A stretch of 64,000 bases of DNA from Acanthosepion esculentum. Lineage: Eukaryota > Mollusca > Cephalopoda > Sepiida > Sepiidae. Shown one piece after another: positions 29,713-41,139 of this stretch. The notes under the pieces are model-generated. The model did no database searches. It saw only the letters and a list, made by a program, of their open reading frames with translations, and had not been told where the DNA came from. Within the stretch, counting starts at the first letter, position 1. Every line of letters begins with the position of its first letter. The stretch covers positions 9,603,703 to 9,667,702 of the forward strand of contig OZ038480.1 in assembly GCA_964036315.1 (NCBI GenBank), in the 5' to 3' direction. The position numbers and the translations under genes are program-made.

Positions 29713-32530
29713 TAGGTATCTCCACGAGATCGATAAAAAAATGGCATAAGCATGATTAAAAAGACACCAAACTTGACGAAAACAAAATTTTATCGTCTAT
29801 ATGCTTATGCTATGTGGAAGAGGAAAAAACAATGTTTTTTTTTTCATTAATTTTTAAAAAATTTTCCTTCTTTTTAGAATATTCTAAATTTTGATTAAAA
29901 AACTTTGTTTATCTTTGTATCATGGTCACCAGTGAAATAACATATACAATTTTTATCACTTTTTTTTTGTATGACACAAATTATTTTTGTAAATCTTGCA
30001 AAAATGAAAATAATTGTCGGATGTTAATGAAACTTTCAGAAAGTATTCATAGATGATCGAAATTATTATAAATATGTTTTTTTTATTATAGTCATGGCAG
30101 AAATATTTTTTTATATTTATTATCCCCCCACCATAACTAATTTTATGAAAACTCTAGAAATTCGCTCGCGTCGAGTTTAGAAGAATGCAAATCACGTTTT
30201 GTTTTTTTTTGTAGTTACTCCCCACGTACCTGAAAAACAGCTTTGAACTGTAATATACAAAACTCAATAAAACAAATATATTATTTAATTTCAAATGCTT
30301 TTATTTGCTTTTAGTTGTTTGTATTAATATGGACAATATTTTCTGAAAGCAAAAAATTTTTCCGATGAATAATAAATTTTTTATACAGTTATTTCTTAAT
30401 TATTTAACTATAATACATTTTTTACATTAAGTTGGTAAAATATTTTAAAATTACTTACAAGCCGCGTCGGGTTTTCTAAGTGCCCTTATGATATAGATCT
30501 TGTTTTAGTGCTTTATAAATTGTATCGTTTTGACTACTCCGAACTCAACAGGTACTTAAAAGATGTAATTTTGTCTTAAAAAAAACGTTAAAACGGTTGT
30601 TATTAAAATGTACGGGAGGTAACAAAATTATAAAAGGCACGTGACTTGAGTTTAAATGGTGTTAAAAATTCTTAGCGAGACAAATGTTGTGCATTTTGAA
30701 TTAGCGGTTTTTACTCATTACAAAAATTTGAACATCATCCTAAGCCATTTTCACCATCAACATTACTACATTTTTAAAAATACCATTTATTTCATTTATC
30801 ATTTTACATATTTCATTGCAATTTCAATTTTTTGAAGTTGTTTTACAGCTTTCACTTTTTTTCTTTCAGTGAGCCGTCTGTCAATTTTTCAATTACGATT
30901 CATTTTCATACTGTACCATTTGATTTATTTTTTATTTTTTTTATATAGCTACTTTTTCAATATATTTCTTGAATTTGTGAAATTCTTTTTATAGATTTTT
31001 TAATTCATGTATATTTTTTTTTGTTATGAAATAAGAAAGATAACATATCCAACCGAGCACTGAAATTTGGCGCACTCAGATATTTTTCGACAATTTTTTC
31101 TTTTTTTTTTCGTTTTATATATTTTTTGATTTAGTTTTAATAGTCTTCATTGAGATTTTAATTCATTTCATTTACATATTTTTCATATAAATAAGAAAAA
31201 GAAAAGAAAATTACCTAGCAATAGCTGATATTATTTAATTTTGTCATCATCATTTATTTATCAAAATACTACTATAAATTTACAATTTTTTTTTTTTGCT
31301 CCTTATTAATTTGTTTCATTTCTAGACATAAAGAACAACATATAACTATCTCGGTGATCATTGTGAATTCAAACAAACTATCCAGTATTGCCTTGGTCCA
31401 TTCTGTCTGCAGCCCTTAAAAAATACATTGTCATCACCTTGCTCAAAATGTGTTAAAAAAAAAAAATACATCAAGCCATTTCTCAAACTTAAATTATAAA
31501 AAGAAAAAAAGAAAAAATTGTTTTTTTTTACAAGGTGGTGAGAACTTGTTATTGTTGGCTGACTGGCCCTTGACCCAGCAATGTCGAAGTCATTTTTTTT
31601 GGCTTAATTTCAACACCGTTTTCCTCAATGCTGATTTCAAATAAAAAACATGCAAAAAAAAAACCTGGTTTCTAATGTTCAGATATAGTAATTTTAACTA
31701 TTTTTTTCATATTTTATGCACAGAAAAAATTTTTATAATCATTTTCATTTCACTAACCAATTTCACTCAGAAATGAAAGAGCATTCTTTGCTTTCAGGAA
31801 ATACTTAGTTTCATGGGGTGCAGATCAAAAGTTTCCTTGATATTTTGTTCAGATGATGACATAAGTTATTTTTCAATATTTATTTCAGGGCAAATAGGCT
31901 GCAGAGTGTAACAAAATAACTATTGATATGTTTGTGATGATTTTTACTTAGGATAGAAATGTTTTATCAAGCAGATATGTATTGACTTTAGGAGGCTACA
32001 GATACGTGACGTCATTTACGTCCTTCCTTATGCTCATTCGGATCTCACGTTAGCTGACGATATGTGATGACAACACATCACTCATTGCCTGTCAATAGCG
32101 AAAGATGTTAAGATCGCCTCCCTTTATTTTAAACCACTTTTTTTTCGAAGAAAGTAAGTAAAAGTTTCCTTAGAAATATATTAAATAATCTTTAAATTAG
32201 ATAATTTTCGTTAAAAAAATTTTTAACAACCTATAATTGACTTTTAAAAGAAATTTAAACTCGGATTTTAACTTAGTTTAAAAAATTTTAAAAATATGGC
32301 TGATATCGATTTTTTTTCGATAATTTTGCTGAAAAAAAAAACAAGATATTTAACTAAAATTTCGGACATGCTAAGAATGAGTAAAAAAATTTTAAAAATA
32401 CTCAAAAAATACTTCGGTATTTCTTCTTAATAATGATATATATACTTAAGCAGATAAAAAACTTTTTCATCAAATTTAAGGCCTTTCTTGTCAAGCTATA
32501 CTGTTTTTTTACATTTCGTGGAGGTACCTA
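29713..32530. mobile_element. 2.8-kb TIR element with 8-bp target duplication
   Basis: The ends are TAGGTATCTCCACGA (29713) and, inverted, TAGGTACCTCCACGA (32530). Similarity continues inward more than 100 bp through ACGAAAACAAAATT-like and GATGAAAAAG-like blocks. Both sides are flanked by the identical octamer TTATAACA (29705-29712 and 32531-32538), a clean target-site duplication. The inside is very AT-rich with long T/A runs and no frame longer than about 65 codons, so the element is non-autonomous. An 8-bp duplication fits hAT-like or P-like transposons, but the ends do not let me name a superfamily. A related right end lies at 48130-48670. Confidence 0.75.
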
Positions 32531-32555
32531 TTATAACATGTTGATGTTATAATAT

Positions 32556-32658
<103 letters not shown>

Positions 32659-32819
32659 TTGTCAAATATATAGGTGCGTATATATACATATTTATATCTG
32701 AGTTATATCTAGTTTATCAGTACTATCAGTTTATTACATCTGAAAAATAGTATTATGCCCATAAATTAATATCTTAATTTATTAGTAAAATGTCTAAAAA
32801 AATAAATATAAATTTACCT

Positions 32820-33295
32820 CTAACCATTGATGGGTGGCCACTCGTATTCGAGTAAGCCTGTCTACTGGAGCGGCTAGCCAATCCCTGTGGCAGACACCTG
32901 CTCGGGCACATTTTTTATTCAACGTTCACAGACCCACCAGTGGCTTCTATGCTGAGCGGACCTTAGTTACAGTTTCTGGGAGAGAGAGCATTATCTGATG
33001 TCATCGACTGTATGAACGATGCTAGTACACTTAAAACTTCATGATGATTTGTTACCGTGGTAGCACAACCGTCGACGGCTCTCATAATAGCTCCGTCAAT
33101 CCAATATCACTCACATGGTTTGGTCAAATTTGGTGTGGCTTTTCAGACACTTTCGAAAAGTGCTACACGCTGTGATTACCTATGGACACCAATAACATCT
33201 ATAAAAACCTTATTGATAAATCGACCATGATGAAATTCGAGATCGGAAAGCGAACATACTAACTACTAAGCCTTGTCTCCATATCCGGATATGGA
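32820..33295 (-). mobile_element. SINE A, copy 2
   Basis: Inverted relative to 20091-20520 and 50440-50795. On the minus strand the tRNA-like head is at 33290-33235 (AGGCTTAGTAGTTAGTATG, then TCTCGAATTTCATC) and the end near 32820 reads CTCGAATACGAGTGGCCA. The mariner at 33313 lies just upstream of its head. Confidence 0.7.
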
Positions 33296-33312
33296 GACTA
33301 AACCGCAATATA

Positions 33313-34198
33313 CGAGGGTCATTCAATAAATAAGTTGAATTTTTCGGTATAAGGACTTCTAATACAGATAGAAGTTTACTTTTTTTTTCTTTTTTTTTGT
33401 TTTACTTCTTTTTCACATGGATTTAATTTATTTTGCAGATTAAAAAAAACTTTGAGTGTTTTGGCGATTAACAAAGATGACTGACCAAGAAGCATGCTCC
33501 AGGATTGAACAGCAGTCAGTTATCAAGTTTTTGGTTGCTGAAGGGTGCAATCCAGTTGAGAATGTCAACTGTGTATGGTGCCACATGTTTCAGCCAAAAA
33601 AATGTCTATAAGTGGGCTACATTGTTTAAAGAAGGACGGAGCAGTGTTGAGGACGAAGACAGGCCTGGGAGGCCTACAGAAGTGAGGTCTCCTGAGGTGA
33701 TCGAATCAGTCAATGACCTCATTCAGTCTGACAGAAGGATGACAGTGGATGACATTGCAAGGACTTTGAGCTTATCTGTTGGGACAAACGCAGGAGTCAT
33801 CAGTGAGAAGGAGTCATCTTGCATCATGAAAAACGCAAGGCCTCACACAGCAGCCCAAACGGTGCAGACCATCAACAAGTTGGGCTGGGAACTGCTCCCT
33901 CATCCCCCTTACAGCCCAGACCTTGCTCCTTCAGACTTTCACCTGTTTGGTCCCTTGAAAGCGTTCACGAGAGGCACAAAGTTTAAAAGTGACGATGAAG
34001 TCAAAGGTGTTGTCAGCGACTGGCTGAGACATCAGTCCAAAGATTTTTTACGCTGAGGAAATACGGAAGCTTGTGCACAGATGGGAAAAGTGTGTGACAG
34101 TGCTGGGAGACTACGTTGAAAAATAAAAAAAGTAACCTTCTATCTGTATTAGAAGTCCTTATACCGAAAAATTCACCTTATTTATTGAATGTTCCTCG
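33313..34198 (+). mobile_element. Internally deleted mariner element
   Basis: TIRs begin CGAGGGTCATTCAATAAATA (33313) and end with the inverted TTATTGAATGTTCCTCG (34198); TA lies on both sides (33311-33312, 34199-34200). Both ends include the 20-bp word TTCTAATACAGATAGAAG in inverted form. At 886 bp it is well short of a full mariner of about 1.3 kb. Confidence 0.85.
33477..34126 (+). pseudogene. Mariner transposase, core deleted
   Basis: From ATG at 33477 the frame gives IEQQSVIKFLVAEGCNPVE, then after a frameshift near 33560 YGATCFSQKNVYKWATLFKE and GRPTEVRSPEVIESVNDLI, the helix-turn-helix DNA-binding domain. At about 33786 it jumps to NARPHTAAQTVQTINKLGW and SPDLAPSDFHLFGPLK, the late catalytic region, so the segment with the first catalytic Asp is gone. 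In addition the residue before NARPH is Lys, not the expected Asp. A second frameshift in a T-run near 34050 precedes the natural end at 34126. Non-functional. Confidence 0.85.
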
Positions 34199-34200
34199 TA

Positions 34201-34459
34201 TATTAATTGAAATTCACGAACAATTATTATAAACACAAATTTGAACTACCTATGTTTCGCCTGTTTATTTCGAGAATTTTTCGAACCAGGCTCGTTTCGA
34301 TACATCCTTCCAAAAGCTAATTCTACCTCAGATATATCGGCGTCTTCATTTACCAAGAAAAGACTCTGATTTGAAAATACAGTTAATAGACTCAATCTGG
34401 TTCAACTAATAATTAAATTTAACATTGCAGTAGAAAATAATAACTCACTTCATTTTACC
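34201..34459. other. Unassigned interval
   Basis: Possibly upstream sequence of the following Penelope remnant; nothing firm. Confidence 0.3.
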
Positions 34460-34710
34460 AAATAAGAATGACCACTCCCAGTTTTACTGCCATTATGACA
34501 ATAAAACTAATACTCGTATAATAATATGCTTTTCTCTAAGAGCATTGAGAATATGTAGCTTTCACTATCTAAGCGAAGAACTTAAATACATTGAAAACAA
34601 ATTCCAATCACGACATTACCCTACTTACTTCATAAAAGAAATCTTTAATTATACACATGAACTAAAAACATAAATGTCAGATACACATCAATGATCCATA
34701 TGAAAATATT
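34460..34710 (+). pseudogene. Penelope-like RT C-terminal remnant
   Basis: One plus-strand frame reads NKTNTRIIICFSLRALRICS, then YLSEELKYIENKFQSRHYPT. The same block (GFYLRALRIYNTEYLNEVVE, YIEKTFKLLHY) occurs at 42780-43500 next to a GIY-YIG domain. It corresponds to the region after the catalytic RT motifs of Penelope-like elements. Stops lie on both sides. Confidence 0.65.
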
Positions 34711-34867
34711 TCTCCTGGGAATTCTAGATGTAGATCTTTACCAACAAATTCATCTATACAAATAATTAATGATAAACCGCAAGATTTTGGAATTAAATCC
34801 ACCCTAACCACATCTTCTACGATAAAAGGTGGAACAAATGAAATAATAATTATAATTTAAATGTCGG

Positions 34868-34869
<2 letters not shown>

Positions 34870-34933
<64 letters not shown>

Positions 34934-34965
34934 TAGATAGAGAGATAGAGAGATAGATAGATATA
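34870..34965. repeat. (TA)n-(GA)n-(GATA)n compound microsatellite
   Basis: Same order of repeat types as at 32562-32656. Confidence 0.9.
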
Positions 34966-35337
34966 ATCGCATGTAGTAAATTTGATACAATTTATATTAG
35001 TGAAAATATTAAAACAATAACGCATCTATAAACCAAAAAAGTTATATAAAAATCGAGGATACATTAATATTTTCTTCCATTTAAAAACCGCCAAAATTGG
35101 TAAATTTATTCATCATAAATTATGTAGACGAATAATTGAACCTGCTATATCTCGATTCAGTTCGATTAATTAAAATTTACGTTTACTATATGTTGTGACC
35201 AAGTAATTGGTTAAGGAATAACAAATGAAGAGGTTGCAAGTGAATAGTGTATTGAAAAGTACATAGGACAGAAGTTTGTTACATGACATGGGAATGTGTA
35301 TCGGTTGACCAGCGTTCAGTCTAGAACTGTTGATGTT

Positions 35338-36490
35338 TGACAGCACCCCCACGAGGGTTATATGTGGCACAAGGCCGAGTTAAATATGGGACATCCGAGC
35401 CCGTACGATCGGCCAAAAACACCCCGTAGAACACGCATAAACGGGTTCTGTTTTGTCTACCGCCCCGAACGAAACATTGTCCTTCGGCAAAGCCTCGTCC
35501 GGGTTCCTCTCTGCTCAAGGAGAGAGTTCGACAGTAAGGACCTGTTTAACCCTGTTAATATTTAACAGGCCACCCACGGGGGATGTATGTAGGACAAGGC
35601 CGAGTTTACCGTGGGTACTCCGAGCCCGTAGGCTCGGACAAAAATATTTCATTAGAACCCGTATAAACAGGTTCAGGATCTGTCTACCGCCCCGGACGAA
35701 ACTTTGCCCTTCGGCAAAGCCTTGTCCGGGTTCCTCGCTGCTCAAGGCAGGCAGTTCGACAGTAAAGAACAGTTTGGCACTGTTAATATTTCACAGCCCC
35801 CCACGAGAGATGTATGTGGCACAAGGCCGAGTTTACGGTAGGTTCTTCGAGCTAGTAAGGTCGGCCAAAAATATTCCATTAGAACCCGCATAAACTGGTT
35901 CAGGATCTGTCTACCTTTCCAGACGAAACTTTACCATTCAGCAAAGACTCGTCCGGGTTCCTCTCTGCTCAAGGCAGAGAGTTCGACAGTAAAGAATAGT
36001 TTGGCACTGTTAATATTTAACAGCCCCCACCCACGAGGGATGTATATGGCACAAGGCCGAGATTACTATAGATTCTCCGATCCCGTAGCCTCGGACAAAA
36101 TTTCCCTTGGAACCCGCATAAACGGGTTCAGGGCCTGTCTACCTCCACGGACGACACTTTTCCCTTTGGCAAAGCCTCGTTCGGGTTCCTCTCTGCTCGA
36201 GGCAGAGAGTTTGACAGATGAACAGTTTGACACAATTTATATTTAGCCACCCCCCACGAGGGTTGCATGTGACACAAGGCCGAGTTTAACGTGGGATTCC
36301 AGAGCCCGTAGGCTCGGCTAAAAATATACCCTATTGGAATCCGTAAAAACGGGTTCAGGGACAGTCTACCACCCCGAACGAGACTCTGCCTCTCGGCGGA
36401 TCCTCGTCCGGGTTCCTCTCTGCCCGAAGGCAGAGAGTGAGACTGGCTGTCGACGGTGGACAGCTCACAGTTTGGCACTGTGCCCCGTAA
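35338..36490 (+). repeat. 229-bp tandem repeat, five units, hairpin-rich
   Basis: The anchor AAGGCCGA occurs at 35371, 35596, 35823, 36053 and 36276 (spacings 223-230 bp). Each unit is GC-richer than its surroundings and contains several complementary blocks: CCGAGCC/GGCTCGG, AACCCG/CGGGTT, a nested CCCGGAC/GTCCGGG enclosing CTTTGCC/GGCAAAG, and CTCTCTGC/GCAGAGAG. In unit 2 these are at 35691-35730 for the nested pair. The frames crossing the units are not conserved between units and look incidental. Confidence 0.9.
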
Positions 36491-36699
36491 CCTACTAGTC
36501 CTACTACTTTATAGTAAGTGGAAGAGTCCATAATAGACTCTTGACAGGGAAGACATTACAACACTGTAACATGTCTCTTTTTCCTGGCTAAGGTAATTGT
36601 AGTCATTTCTCTACAAGGAAGCATTTGTCATTCATTGTCTAAGCAGCCAGTAATGCTTTCGTTTGAGATTTATAAAGATTTTTCTCGTAAAATAATTTT
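36491..36699. other. Unassigned interval
   Basis: Nothing recognised. Confidence 0.3.
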
Positions 36700-36968
36700 T
36701 CCGTGAAAATAGTTTTTTCAAGCTGTTATCACTGTTTCCAGTATTGATGGAGTTTTCCTTCCTAAGCTTTTATTTGTAATAGTGTAGGACATTAGCATCT
36801 TGTTTATGTCCTTATTTTCTCTTCGATCTACATGTGATATCCAATTTAGTTGTTGCTGCTGTCGGTAGTCCTTAAGTGATGTTGTTTCTATAATTTGGTA
36901 CAATTCTTTGTGAATCTGGATCAAGAGTTCACAATGTTCAAAGAAGGATGATTTTTGCCAAGACATTC
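36700..36968 (-). pseudogene. LINE protein C-terminal fragment
   Basis: The minus strand reads SLKDYRQQQQLNWISHVDRR and NKSLGRKTPSILETVITA. The pattern (basic residues, LNWxxHVxRR, then GRKTPSILE) is the usual end of an APE-type LINE protein. It lies in order after the reverse transcriptase at 39330-38440 on the same strand, so both probably belong to one copy split by the 36975-38440 block. Confidence 0.65.
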
Positions 36969-36974
36969 AAACTT

Positions 36975-38440
36975 CTCTCGCTTAAAGTCTATTTTAACCA
37001 TTGAACTGACAAAGCGGTTGTATACAACTGACAGTTTAGATATTTCTGAGCAGGCATGGTGTCATGCATATTATCAATATGAAAGTGTTGCGGGCCGATA
37101 AGGATGTCAACCCTACAATCTGGTTTGTGTTGAAGAAAGGTGTGAACAGCGAAGACAATGAGGAAACAAAGGCAAAGGTTTATATTTAAATAAATTATCA
37201 GTTTTATTACACACAAACGACGTGGGTTTTTATAACAAAATAGAAAAGGATTGTTACAAGAGGAATTTCTGGATTGTAGTCATATCTGAGTGGACTGGTC
37301 TGGTAACCTGGGAGGTCATTGGTTGGCAAGTTGGTCTTCGGTCGGATGGCAGGTCGGTCTTCGAGGTCAGGAAAACAGGACTGTCAGCTAGGGCAGGTAG
37401 TACGGAAAAAGTCTTCGGAAATGAAACAACAAAGTTTTTTTATTTCGGAGAGAATAAGGGCTTTTTGAGTATTGCCCTAACAAGGAAAGTTTGTGAGAGT
37501 CGCTCCAGAGAACTCGGTCGTGGGGTCCGCGAATGACGGGACCAGCAGGAACGTGTTAGCGACAGATAGCTGTAATGGTTGCCATCTGAATCATCGGAGA
37601 TATTCCAACTTATGATTGGAAACCTCCTGCCTCCTGGCCATCTACTCCAGCGATTCGAGCGAATCGTCGGAGATATAACTTATGATTGGAAACCTCCTGT
37701 CTCCTGGCCGTCTACTTCAGCGATTCGAGCGAATCGTCGGAGATATTCCAACTTATGATTGGAAACCTCCTGTCTCCTGGCCGCCTACTTCAGCGATTCG
37801 AGCGAATCGTCGGAGATATTCCAACTTATGATTGGAAACCTCCTGCTTCCTGGCCGTCTACTTCAGCGATTCGAGCGAATCGTCGGAGATATTCCAACTT
37901 ATGATTGGAAACCTCCTGCCTCCTGGCCGTCTACTTCAGCGATTCGAGCGAATCGTCGGAGATATTCCGACTCACAGATGGAAACCTCCTCCCTAAACAG
38001 GGCCGAGTCGGTGAGACGATACTCAGTGGTGGATCGACAGCAGAAGGCAGGATCTCACCGAAGAGTATCGCTCAACAGGACACCGAAGAGATCAAAAGTG
38101 TACATCAAGATACTGGATATAAGTTCAAATACTACCCCGCTGATCTTAGTCCCCGGGCCGAGAAAGTCGTTTTTTGCTAAAAAGAGGTCCAATTTATGGC
38201 ATTCCGTGAGTTCATCTACCCACTGGTTACTGGGAGTAGAGAGCGCTAAATATGAAAATATCCCGATAGTTGTTTAATTGCGAGTTAACATTTCTTTATA
38301 CAACATCTACTCCTTGACTGCTGATTCATTTCACGGGGTAGTAAGAGTTGTGTATGTCAAGGTCGTCCTGCTTGTTTTTGTTCAAGAGCGGCCAACAGCA
38401 GCGGCGACAAAAGTCTCGATCTAACGAGGCTATTTGAGGA
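36975..38440. other. Insertion splitting the LINE
   Basis: About 1.46 kb between two consecutive parts of the minus-strand LINE. It contains the 73-bp tandem array and, on the plus strand, frames at 37222-37536 and 37759-38277 without recognised domains. No TIRs or LTRs were identified, so its nature is unknown. Confidence 0.4.
37575..37995 (+). repeat. 73-bp tandem repeat, six units
   Basis: The anchor GATTGGAAACCTCC (with variants) recurs at 37614, 37684, 37757, 37830, 37903 and 37976. Each unit includes CGATTCG-AG-CGAATCG, a 7-bp inverted repeat. The second unit is 3 bp short, the others exactly 73 bp, which points to recent expansion. Confidence 0.92.
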
Positions 38441-39330
38441 GATGACGAGTGTTTTCAGGTTGATGCTTTGGTTTTGTCGCAATTTGCGGTGTTGCGAGAA
38501 ACTACCTCCGCCGCATCCTATTCAATTTCTTTTCTCCTGCACTATTGTAACTGATCCGTACACTGAGGTCCCTGAAGTGCTTAGTGTTTCATAATTCCAC
38601 ATTCTGAATTTCTGTGATGAATTTAGGGCTTAGGTGCCATCATTCTAATTCCACATCATAGTTTCTGTTTTGGAAATGTTTATCTTGAGTCCGATTTCTT
38701 GGAACATTTTGCAGAGGATGTTGATTTTCTGTTCAAGATCATTCGTATCCCAATTATGAATGTTTATATCATCAGCATAGCCACCTTCATTATCCGTATA
38801 TTGGCCTCACGATCGTTCTCTTTCCTTAATAGATTCTTATTGATGTGGTATAGAATGCTTTAATGGTCAGTGCCCATCTCATTATATATGTTTGTAAATG
38901 CACAAGGCATAGTCTAGGAGAGGATTAAATAGACCGGGGCTTTTATTTCCTTCTTGTTGTACTCCTGCTGAGGTTTGAAATGTTTCTGTATTGTGGACAT
39001 CGCCAGACATGTAAGATTCTCTAGATTGATACAGTTCCTCTATGAAATCGATGCATTCAGTGGATTCGGAGCTTGGGAGGCGCTTTCTAATGGATGAGAA
39101 GAGCGAGTCTCTATTGATGTGGTCATATACTGCTCTGAGGTCGAAAATGCAGGTACACAGTATACTATTGGGGAGGTAAGCAATTTCTTGGATTTGTTTG
39201 ATGACATATACGCCATCATTGCATCCCTTACCAGAACAAAATCCAAGCAGTTGACTTTTATAAAACGATGAGAGGCGAGTTAATATAATGTTCATTATTA
39301 CTTTCATTATTATGGGTCCAATTGAGATAC
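38440..39330 (-). pseudogene. LINE reverse transcriptase
   Basis: Minus-strand frame 39307-38882 reads FCSGKGCNDGVYVIKQIQEI, IFDLRAVYDHINRDSLFSSI and SAGVQQEGNKSPGLF, the positions of RT motifs A and B. Further on, after a frameshift, YADDI appears (about 38778-38764), the catalytic box. AVYDHINRD replaces the typical AFD and QQEGNKSPGLF departs from RQGDPLSP, so it is degenerate. Blocks continue to about 38440 (NQSINLKTLVISSN). The family is an APE-type LINE, clade not resolved. Confidence 0.8.
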
Positions 39331-39489
39331 CTCTGTATGTGTGAGGACCTTGAATTCTACCTTTCTGTTTCCATATTGAATGATAAACCTCAATTTTGGG
39401 AGTTTAATTTCTGATTCCAGACATCTTTCATCAAATAGATTTGGTTTGTTGTGTTTTACGACATATCAATTTCAATGGGTTATTTAATG

Positions 39490-39950
39490 CCGACAACTTT
39501 CTTTTTTTTCTGGTAATATTTTGTTTTGTAAAAAATCTATTTCTAGTAATATTTTTTTCCTCAAAAATGTATAGCTGGTAATATTATTTTAAAACATGTA
39601 TTGCTGGTAATATATTTTTTTCCAAAAACGTATTTCTGGTAATAGTTTTTTGTTTTTTTTCTTCAAAAAATTATTTCTGGTAATAATTTTTTTACAAAGT
39701 ATTACTGGTATTAAAAGCTATTTTTACACTTTTATAATGCTTTTTACCTTAGTTTCGGGGTTAACTATTTATCCATAACTGGGACTCTAACAGGTACTAC
39801 CACCCCGGGTTAGAGTGGACCTGGGAACACCAGCAATTATGGGGTGGTTCCACGCTCCTCAAAACCTCCTGATCATAGACCTTGCTGTTGGACGTAGTTT
39901 ATCGTCTTACCCAGGACGTGGATGCAGTGTATCGTCATACCCAGGTCGAT
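39490..39950 (+). repeat. Dispersed repeat R1, copy 2, with tandem tail
   Basis: A run of six to seven units built on TTTCTGGTAATATTTTTTT (39495-39720), then the R1 body: GGGGTTAACTATTTATCCAT, GAGTGGACCTGGGAACACC, and a doubled CGT(A/C)TTACCCAGG word. Inverted copy of 4255-4610. Confidence 0.7.
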
Positions 39951-41135
39951 CATCAAATAGAGAAATTTGTTATTGAAATATCGAGTGATGCATTTCATTC
40001 CATAGTTTTTAATAGATTTCTTAATTTCTTCGTCAGTAGGTGTGTTGGGATTGCTATGAATTGAGTGTGAAATCAGAAGGTTTTTTTTTGTTTAAAATGA
40101 TAAGCGTGAAAAGCATGTTCTTCATGTTAATCACAACAATATTAAGCATAGACATACAAGTTGAATAAATCTCAAGGCAAAATTGAACAAAGAAACAACG
40201 GTAGTCGTGAATTCAATTAGAAAAACACTGAACATTTATATACAATTAATACAATTTGGAAAAGCTTGTGCTTTGGTTATATGGATGTTTGACGAAGTGT
40301 GAATTAAGTACCTTAATGAATTACAGTTCAAGAATGTTCCTTTGTTTAGAAAATGTTCACATGTAATATTAAGTAAAATTTATCGAAAGATAAATTTGAA
40401 AGTAATGTATTGCGAGATTTTTCTTGGTTTTGTTTGTTCTTGTTCTGACAGAGTTTTTCACCCTGGACTCTATTTTATTTTGTCTTATGCTAGAATTACT
40501 ATTTCTGTTTGGTAGTGTAGTTAACACTTTTTTTTAGAAATGTGTAATGAATTTAGAGAGAGACAGAAAGAGTTTGAAAGTTGAGTCAGGTGTTGACGCG
40601 CGAAAAGTCCTTAAGTCAAAATGTAGACACGCATGGATCTGTGTGGAATCTCTCTGAAGGCGAATTACTGACTGGTGAATTGGACTGAAATACGTCCTTT
40701 TATTTACTTCGGGAAGTTAAAGTAGGCTCGCGTGAAATTGGCGGTAAAACAGATTTTTGGCGATGGATACACATTCTGGGGTCGTCTCGACCAATAATAA
40801 GCCGAGTTTCACAATGTCTGGTGTTGATTGGTTGAGACTAGTTCTTATCGAATAGTCTATTTTTTAACGGGAGTGAGTGGAAAAATATGGTCGATTCCAC
40901 AGGTTCATTATTGCTTCTGTTTGACGATGGACTTTGTAATGATTGGATGAAAATTAGTATGTGTTCTATTTCATTGGGAATTTTAAGTTTAGTGGGGTTA
41001 GGGTTTAAATTGTGTCACTTCTATGATTTTTCCCTTTTTTTTCCAGATTTTAACTCATTGTCTATGCTGCTTTCCTTCATTAATTTCATTTTCCAATTTT
41101 CTGGTTTCTCAAAGAATTAATTACTTTATTTTCTT
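39951..41135. other. Unassigned interval
   Basis: Frames of 60-77 codons without domains. If the LINE was once contiguous, its RT N-terminal part should lie here, but I could not find it. Confidence 0.3.
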
Positions 41136-41139
41136 TGTT

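Noticed and set aside
35321..35893. Frames of 65-146 codons across the 229-bp array
   Set aside because: Frame and sequence are not kept from unit to unit; unit lengths vary by non-multiples of three.
35338..37995. CRISPR-like regular repeats
   Set aside because: These are contiguous tandem repeats without unique spacers, in a eukaryotic genome.
37686..38277. Frames over the 73-bp array
   Set aside because: The repeat length is not a multiple of three, so the frames cycle; no conservation of a single product.
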